A DNA stretch of 9,337 nucleotides from Parcubacteria group bacterium CG2_30_45_37. Its GTDB lineage: Bacteria > Patescibacteriota > Patescibacteriia > Patescibacteriales > GWC2-42-12. This document shows, piece after piece, positions 5,394-9,337 of this stretch; position 1 is the first letter of the stretch, and each line of letters begins with the position of its first letter. The notes under the pieces are model-generated. The model saw nothing but the letters and a program-made list of their open reading frames with translations, ran no database searches and was not told the origin of the DNA. The stretch is from assembly GCA_001873515.1 (NCBI GenBank), contig MNZH01000012.1, positions 1-9,337 on the forward strand. Reading direction: 5' to 3'. The position numbers were made by a program, and so were the translations under genes.

Positions 5394-8300
5394 ATGAAAT
5401 TCTCCCATCTCCATGTCCATAGCCATTACTCTTTGCTTGACGGCTTGACTAAAATTGACGAGCTTATCGCTAAGGCCAAAGAAGAAGGTTCAACCAGCTT
5501 GGCCATAACCGACCACGGCGTGATGTACGGCGTAATCGAGTTTTACCAAAAATGCAAAAAGGCCGGGCTTAAGCCGGTTATCGGCGTGGAAGCTTATCTG
5601 GCGCCGGTTTCGCGGCTGAACAAAATAATAAAAGCCGATGAACGTAATTATCATCTAGTGCTGCTGGCCAAAAACCAAATCGGCTACAAAAATTTAATCA
5701 AACTCACTTCCATCGCCCACCTGGAAGGCTTTTATTATAAGCCTCGGATTGACTGGGAAGTTTTAAAGAAACACGGCGAGGGTTTGATTGCCTTAACCGC
5801 TTGTTTGTCCGGCGAAATACCTCAACTGATTATTGCCGAAAAACTTGATAAGGCGCGTAAAAGAATCTTGGAATATGCCGAACTGTTCGGGCCGGAAAAT
5901 TTTTATTTGGAGCTGCAGCATCATCCCAACCTGGAGCATCAGGCCGAGGTCAATCAAGCCTTAATTAATTTTTCGCGCGAACTCAATTTGCCCCTGGTCG
6001 CCACCAATGATATTCATTATTTAAACAAGGACGACGACGAGCCTCAGGATGTTCTTTTGTGCCTCCAAACCAAAAAGAAAAAAGAAGACCGCGACCGCCT
6101 GATTATGCTGGGCGGCGATTATTCCTTTCGGTCGGTTAAGGAAATGGTTGAGGCTTTTAAAGAAGTGCCGGAGGCGATTGACAACACGCAAAAAATTGCC
6201 GAGGCCTGCGATTTGGAAATTGAATTGGGGCAAATCCAGCTGCCTTATTTCCCCGTGCCGGATGGCCAGGAAATTGAGACTTATTTGGACAATTTATGCC
6301 GCCATGGCTTGATTGAGCGCTACGGCAAAAATTATGAACAAATTGAGCCGGCGATCAAAGAGCGCATGGATTATGAGTTGTCGGTCATAAAAAAAATGGG
6401 CTGGCCGTCTTATTTTTTGATTGTGGCGGATTTCGTCAATTGGGCGAAAAGCAACAAAATTGTGGTCGGGCCGGGCCGCGGTTCGGCCGCCGGCTCGCTG
6501 GTGTCGTATTTGTTAAATATCACCAACATTGACCCGTTGAAATATGATTTATTATTTGAGCGGTTTTTAAATCCGGACCGGATTTCCATGCCTGATATTG
6601 ACATGGATTTCGCCGACATTAGGCGCGACGAAGTTTTGCGCTACGTAGAAAATAAATACGGTAAGGACCATGTGGCGCAAATCATTACTTTCGGCACTAT
6701 GGCGGCGCGGGCCGCCATCCGCGACGTCGGCCGGGCGCTTAATTACCCTTATGAATTGTGCGATAAGCTGGCCAAGATGATTCCGATGTTTTCTAAAATC
6801 AGAGAAGCGGTTAGCGAGATCGGCGAGTTGAAAGAAATTTATAAAAACGACGAAGCGGCGCGGCGGATAATTGATTACGCCAAGCGCCTGGAAGGCGTGG
6901 CGCGCCACGCCTCCACTCATGCCTGCGGCGTGGTAATTACCAAGGAGCCTTTGACCGAATACGTGCCCTTGCAATACGCTTCATCATCGGACCGCACGAT
7001 TATCTCGCAATTTTCCCTCCACCCGGTGGAAGATTTAGGCCTACTCAAAATGGATTTTTTGGGGCTGAAAAATTTAACCATCATTGAATCGGCCATTAAG
7101 ATTATGAAAAACACCCGGGGCCTGGAAATAAATATTGATAAAATTCCTTTGCATGACGAGCGCACCTATAAATTATTCCAGGCTGGCGAAACCACGGGCG
7201 TTTTCCAGTTTGAATCAAGCGGCATGAAACGGTATTTGCGCGAACTTAAACCCACCGAGTTTGAAGATATTATCGCCATGGTGGCGCTCTATCGGCCCGG
7301 ACCGATGGAATGGATTCCGGATTATGTTAACGGCAAACAAGGCCGGAAAAAGCCGAATTATCTGCACCAAAAACTGGAACCGATTTTGGCCAAAACCCAC
7401 GGCGTGGCCATTTATCAGGAACAGGTAATGCAGATCGCCCGCGATTTAGCCGGCTTCACCATGGCCGACGCCGACGTTTTGAGAAAAGCCATGGGTAAAA
7501 AAATCCCCAAACTTTTGGCCGAGCAAAAAGAGAAATTCGTTGACGGCTGCGTCAAAAACGGCATCACCAGCCAGCTGGGCGAAAAGATTTTTTCCTTTAT
7601 TGAGCCGTTCGCCGGCTATGGCTTTAACCGGTCGCATGCCGCCTGCTACGCCTTAATCGGCTACCAAACCGCCTACCTCAAAGCCCATTGGCCGACCGAA
7701 TTCATGGCCGCGCTACTCACCTCCGACCAGCAGAATACCGACCGCATCGCCATTGAGATTGACGAGTGCCGCCATATGGGCATAGCCGTCTCAGCGCCGG
7801 ACATCAACCAATCGTTTGCTTCCTTCACCGTGGTTACCTCGGGCACGGAAAAAAACGCGGCGGTCAGTCCAGACGAGGTGCCGCGCACCATCCGTTTCGG
7901 CCTTAAGGCCATTAAAAATATCGGCGGCCATATTGCCGAAGAAATAATTGAAGAGCGCAAAAAGAACGGCCCCTATAAAGACCTGACTGATTTATTAGAG
8001 CGGGTTTGCGATAAAGATTTGAATAAAAAATCTTTGGAGAGCTTGATTAAATCCGGCGGTTTGGATAATTTCGGCGAGCGCGGCCAGCTCTTAGGCAATC
8101 TGGAGAACATTTTGGAATTTAACCGCGAAACCGCCAAAGCAAAATCTAACGGCCAGGCCAGCCTGTTTATGGACGCGCCCAGCGTCAATTTTAGCCGCCA
8201 GCTGAAACTGGAAGCCTCGCCTAAAGCAGAGGCAAGAGAAAAATTAGCTTGGGAGAAAGAATTGCTCGGCCTTTACATCAGCGAGCATCCGTTTTCCGAC

Positions 8301-8960
8301 TTCAAGCAGATTTTAAATCAGGCGGTGTTGCCGGTCGCTCGGCTGGCCGAGCACCTTAGTGATTATCAGGTTTGTGTCGGCGGCGTCATCACTAAGATAA
8401 AAAAAATCATTACCCGTTCCAATGAGCCGATGCTGTTCGTGAAAATTGAAGATACCGCCGGCGGCCTGGAAGTTTTGGTTTTTCCTAGCATTTTAAAAGA
8501 AAATAATTTGCTTTGGCAGGAAGGCAAGGTGGTGCTTTGCCAGGGGAAATTATCGGATAAAGACCAAGAAGTTAAGTTGTTGTGCAATAAAGTCATGGAA
8601 CTTACCGCCGCGACCACCGCCGAAGCGGTCAACAAGTTTGTAGCCAACGGCCAGGCCAACGGCCAGGCCAGAAAAATTTTTGTTCAGCCGCCAGCCAAGC
8701 TGGCTCGCCCGCCGGCTTCAGAATTTTTGGCCTTAAACCAGGATAAAATTTACATTAATCTGAACGGCGCCGCCGACGCGGCGCTCCTGGAAAGATTAAA
8801 ACAGACCCTAGCCAAAAACGTCGGCGATAAAAAAGTATTTTTTAAATTATCGGCCGGCGGCCGGACTAATTTGGTGGAAACTGACTTTAAAATCAATTAT
8901 AGCCAAACGTTAATCGAGGAAATCAACCGGCTATTAGACAAAAAGCGGGAAAGTTGGTAA
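5394..8960 (+). CDS. dnaE: DNA polymerase III alpha subunit (replicative polymerase)
   Basis: 1188 residues, close to the usual 1150-1200 of DnaE. The N-terminal PHP domain starts HLHVHSHYSLLDG, and all nine expected metal ligands appear present: H7, H9, D16, H41, E66, H87, C138, D207 and H209. This predicts an active built-in 3'-5' proofreading exonuclease. The polymerase core has GPGRGSAAGSL near 358-368, the catalytic aspartates in PDIDMDF (D401, D403) and the third in LKMDFLGLKNLTII (D554). FNRSHAACYALIGYQTAYLKAHWP and the RPGPM region are also typical. A helix-hairpin-helix lies at about 863-895, an OB-fold at about 993-1045, and a C-terminal domain follows to the end. No intein interrupts the gene. 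The ATG is 82 nt after parB and has its own promoter. It is the main replicative polymerase; identity is certain. Confidence 0.98.
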   Translation: MKFSHLHVHSHYSLLDGLTKIDELIAKAKEEGSTSLAITDHGVMYGVIEFYQKCKKAGLKPVIGVEAYLAPVSRLNKIIKADERNYHLVLLAKNQIGYKNLIKLTSIAHLEGFYYKPRIDWEVLKKHGEGLIALTACLSGEIPQLIIAEKLDKARKRILEYAELFGPENFYLELQHHPNLEHQAEVNQALINFSRELNLPLVATNDIHYLNKDDDEPQDVLLCLQTKKKKEDRDRLIMLGGDYSFRSVKEMVEAFKEVPEAIDNTQKIAEACDLEIELGQIQLPYFPVPDGQEIETYLDNLCRHGLIERYGKNYEQIEPAIKERMDYELSVIKKMGWPSYFLIVADFVNWAKSNKIVVGPGRGSAAGSLVSYLLNITNIDPLKYDLLFERFLNPDRISMPDIDMDFADIRRDEVLRYVENKYGKDHVAQIITFGTMAARAAIRDVGRALNYPYELCDKLAKMIPMFSKIREAVSEIGELKEIYKNDEAARRIIDYAKRLEGVARHASTHACGVVITKEPLTEYVPLQYASSSDRTIISQFSLHPVEDLGLLKMDFLGLKNLTIIESAIKIMKNTRGLEINIDKIPLHDERTYKLFQAGETTGVFQFESSGMKRYLRELKPTEFEDIIAMVALYRPGPMEWIPDYVNGKQGRKKPNYLHQKLEPILAKTHGVAIYQEQVMQIARDLAGFTMADADVLRKAMGKKIPKLLAEQKEKFVDGCVKNGITSQLGEKIFSFIEPFAGYGFNRSHAACYALIGYQTAYLKAHWPTEFMAALLTSDQQNTDRIAIEIDECRHMGIAVSAPDINQSFASFTVVTSGTEKNAAVSPDEVPRTIRFGLKAIKNIGGHIAEEIIEERKKNGPYKDLTDLLERVCDKDLNKKSLESLIKSGGLDNFGERGQLLGNLENILEFNRETAKAKSNGQASLFMDAPSVNFSRQLKLEASPKAEAREKLAWEKELLGLYISEHPFSDFKQILNQAVLPVARLAEHLSDYQVCVGGVITKIKKIITRSNEPMLFVKIEDTAGGLEVLVFPSILKENNLLWQEGKVVLCQGKLSDKDQEVKLLCNKVMELTAATTAEAVNKFVANGQANGQARKIFVQPPAKLARPPASEFLALNQDKIYINLNGAADAALLERLKQTLAKNVGDKKVFFKLSAGGRTNLVETDFKINYSQTLIEEINRLLDKKRESW
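8646..8669 (+). repeat. 12-bp in-frame tandem repeat within dnaE
   Basis: AACGGCCAGGCC occurs twice head to tail and encodes NGQANGQA in the linker between the OB-fold and the C-terminal domain. A third copy of AACGGCCAGGCCA lies at 8148-8160 in the linker after the helix-hairpin-helix (NGQAS). The repeats keep the frame and fall in probably flexible segments. Confidence 0.8.
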
Positions 8961-8963
8961 AAT

Positions 8964-8977
8964 AATATTATAATATT
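8964..8977 (+). promoter_or_regulatory. AT palindrome with -10-like TATAAT before the last gene
   Basis: AATATTATAATATT is a perfect 14-bp palindrome that includes TATAAT (8969-8974), 16 nt before the ATG at 8991. No clear -35 box stands at the right distance. It is the only candidate promoter in the 30-nt gap after dnaE, and no dnaE terminator is visible, so the genes may also be read together. Confidence 0.35.
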
Positions 8978-8990
8978 TTATCCAAATCAT

Positions 8991-9337
8991 ATGCCAGAAG
9001 GAAATTCAACCAGCCCGGTCCAAGTTAAACCAAAAAAACCACGGAGAAAAGCGGTTAAGAAAAAAATAGACAAATCCCCTTTTAAATTAAGCGAAAATTT
9101 AGCGGCTAAACCGGCCATGCCCAAAGCTGATTTTAAAGTTGGCCAGAATTTACTAGTGAAAAAACGCGACCCGAAAGAACTTTACCGCCGGTTGGCAGTG
9201 AGCTTCGCGGTTTTAACCGCAGTGCTGCTCGGAGCAGTCTGGTTTTTCACTTTTGCCAAAGTTAAAATCGTCATTATTTCAGCTAAAGAAAAAATTGCCG
9301 ACAGCCTAAGCGTGGAAATCATCAATCAAGCCAATCG
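8991..9337 (+). CDS. Membrane-anchored protein with basic cytoplasmic N-terminus, partial
   Basis: The frame is open from ATG 8991 to the window end (115 codons plus 2 nt) without a stop. Residues 1-67 are hydrophilic and very basic (KPKKPRRKAVKKKIDK at 13-28), with Pro and Ala and no obvious fold. Residues 68-89 (LAVSFAVLTAVLLGAVWFFTFA) are a membrane helix. The part after it (AKVKIVIISAKEKIADSLSVEI) looks like the first strands of an extracellular beta domain. The basic side inside fits an N-in, C-out single-pass topology. The layout resembles membrane-anchored baseplate-J-like proteins I associate with candidate-phyla genomes, but too little is visible to assign this. There is no SD. It starts 30 nt after dnaE with the same base and codon style, so it is native. 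Confidence 0.75.
   Translation, partial: MPEGNSTSPVQVKPKKPRRKAVKKKIDKSPFKLSENLAAKPAMPKADFKVGQNLLVKKRDPKELYRRLAVSFAVLTAVLLGAVWFFTFAKVKIVIISAKEKIADSLSVEIINQAN

Noticed and set aside
3400..5400. parS centromere site near parAB
   Set aside because: I looked for TGTTTCACGTGAAACA and close variants around and inside parAB and saw none; the palindromes present do not resemble it.
6567..6974. Longest reverse-strand frame (135 codons) inside dnaE
   Set aside because: It is fully opposite the conserved polymerase core and its composition reflects the complementary codons; no independent evidence supports it.
5394..8960. Intein or split dnaE
   Set aside because: The polymerase reads continuously through the catalytic motifs with normal length and no intein splice motifs.

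Overview
The window looks like chromosomal housekeeping DNA of a small-genome bacterium. I infer a member of the Candidate Phyla Radiation (Patescibacteria, Parcubacteria-like). The reasons are a many-helix membrane protein with a TPR tail followed by a small one-helix protein of a type I associate with that group, near absence of Shine-Dalgarno (SD) sequences, exclusive use of TAA stops at all six visible ends, and very short AT-rich spacers in mid-GC DNA. This is by eye and was not tested against a database. No in-frame UGA interrupts any of the conserved proteins, so nothing points to UGA recoding.

Layout. Positions 2-3198 hold a tight forward gene set: the C-terminal two-thirds of an AI-2E/PerM-type permease, a 695-aa polytopic protein with an O-antigen-ligase-like core and C-terminal TPRs, and a 158-aa single-pass membrane protein of unknown function. 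Gaps are 3 and 5 nt, so they are probably co-transcribed. Positions 3199-3534 are a dense non-coding region: a perfect inverted repeat, a reverse-strand tRNA-Leu(CAA) with encoded CCA and its own terminator, a second hairpin that can end transcription both ways, overlapping divergent promoters, and a palindrome carrying the only convincing SD of the window. Positions 3535-5311 hold parA (soj) and parB (spo0J), separated by a 98-bp palindromic repeat. Positions 5394-8960 encode the replicative DNA polymerase III alpha subunit (dnaE) behind a promoter so close to the ATG that its mRNA may be leaderless. At 8991 a membrane-anchored protein with a very basic cytoplasmic head begins and runs off the window.

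Function. parA/parB segregate the chromosome and dnaE copies it, so 3.5-9.0 kb is a replication and segregation block. The upstream genes belong to the cell envelope. I see no mobile element with a transposase, no CRISPR array, no phage genes and no defence system. The interesting material is mostly in the spacers: three different palindromic repeats within 1.2 kb around parAB, one of which could mask the parA ribosome-binding site; back-to-back promoters sharing a -35 box; and start sites without SD. In the proteins, the notable points are a complete set of PHP metal ligands in DnaE and loss of the usual loop histidine in the ligase-like protein.
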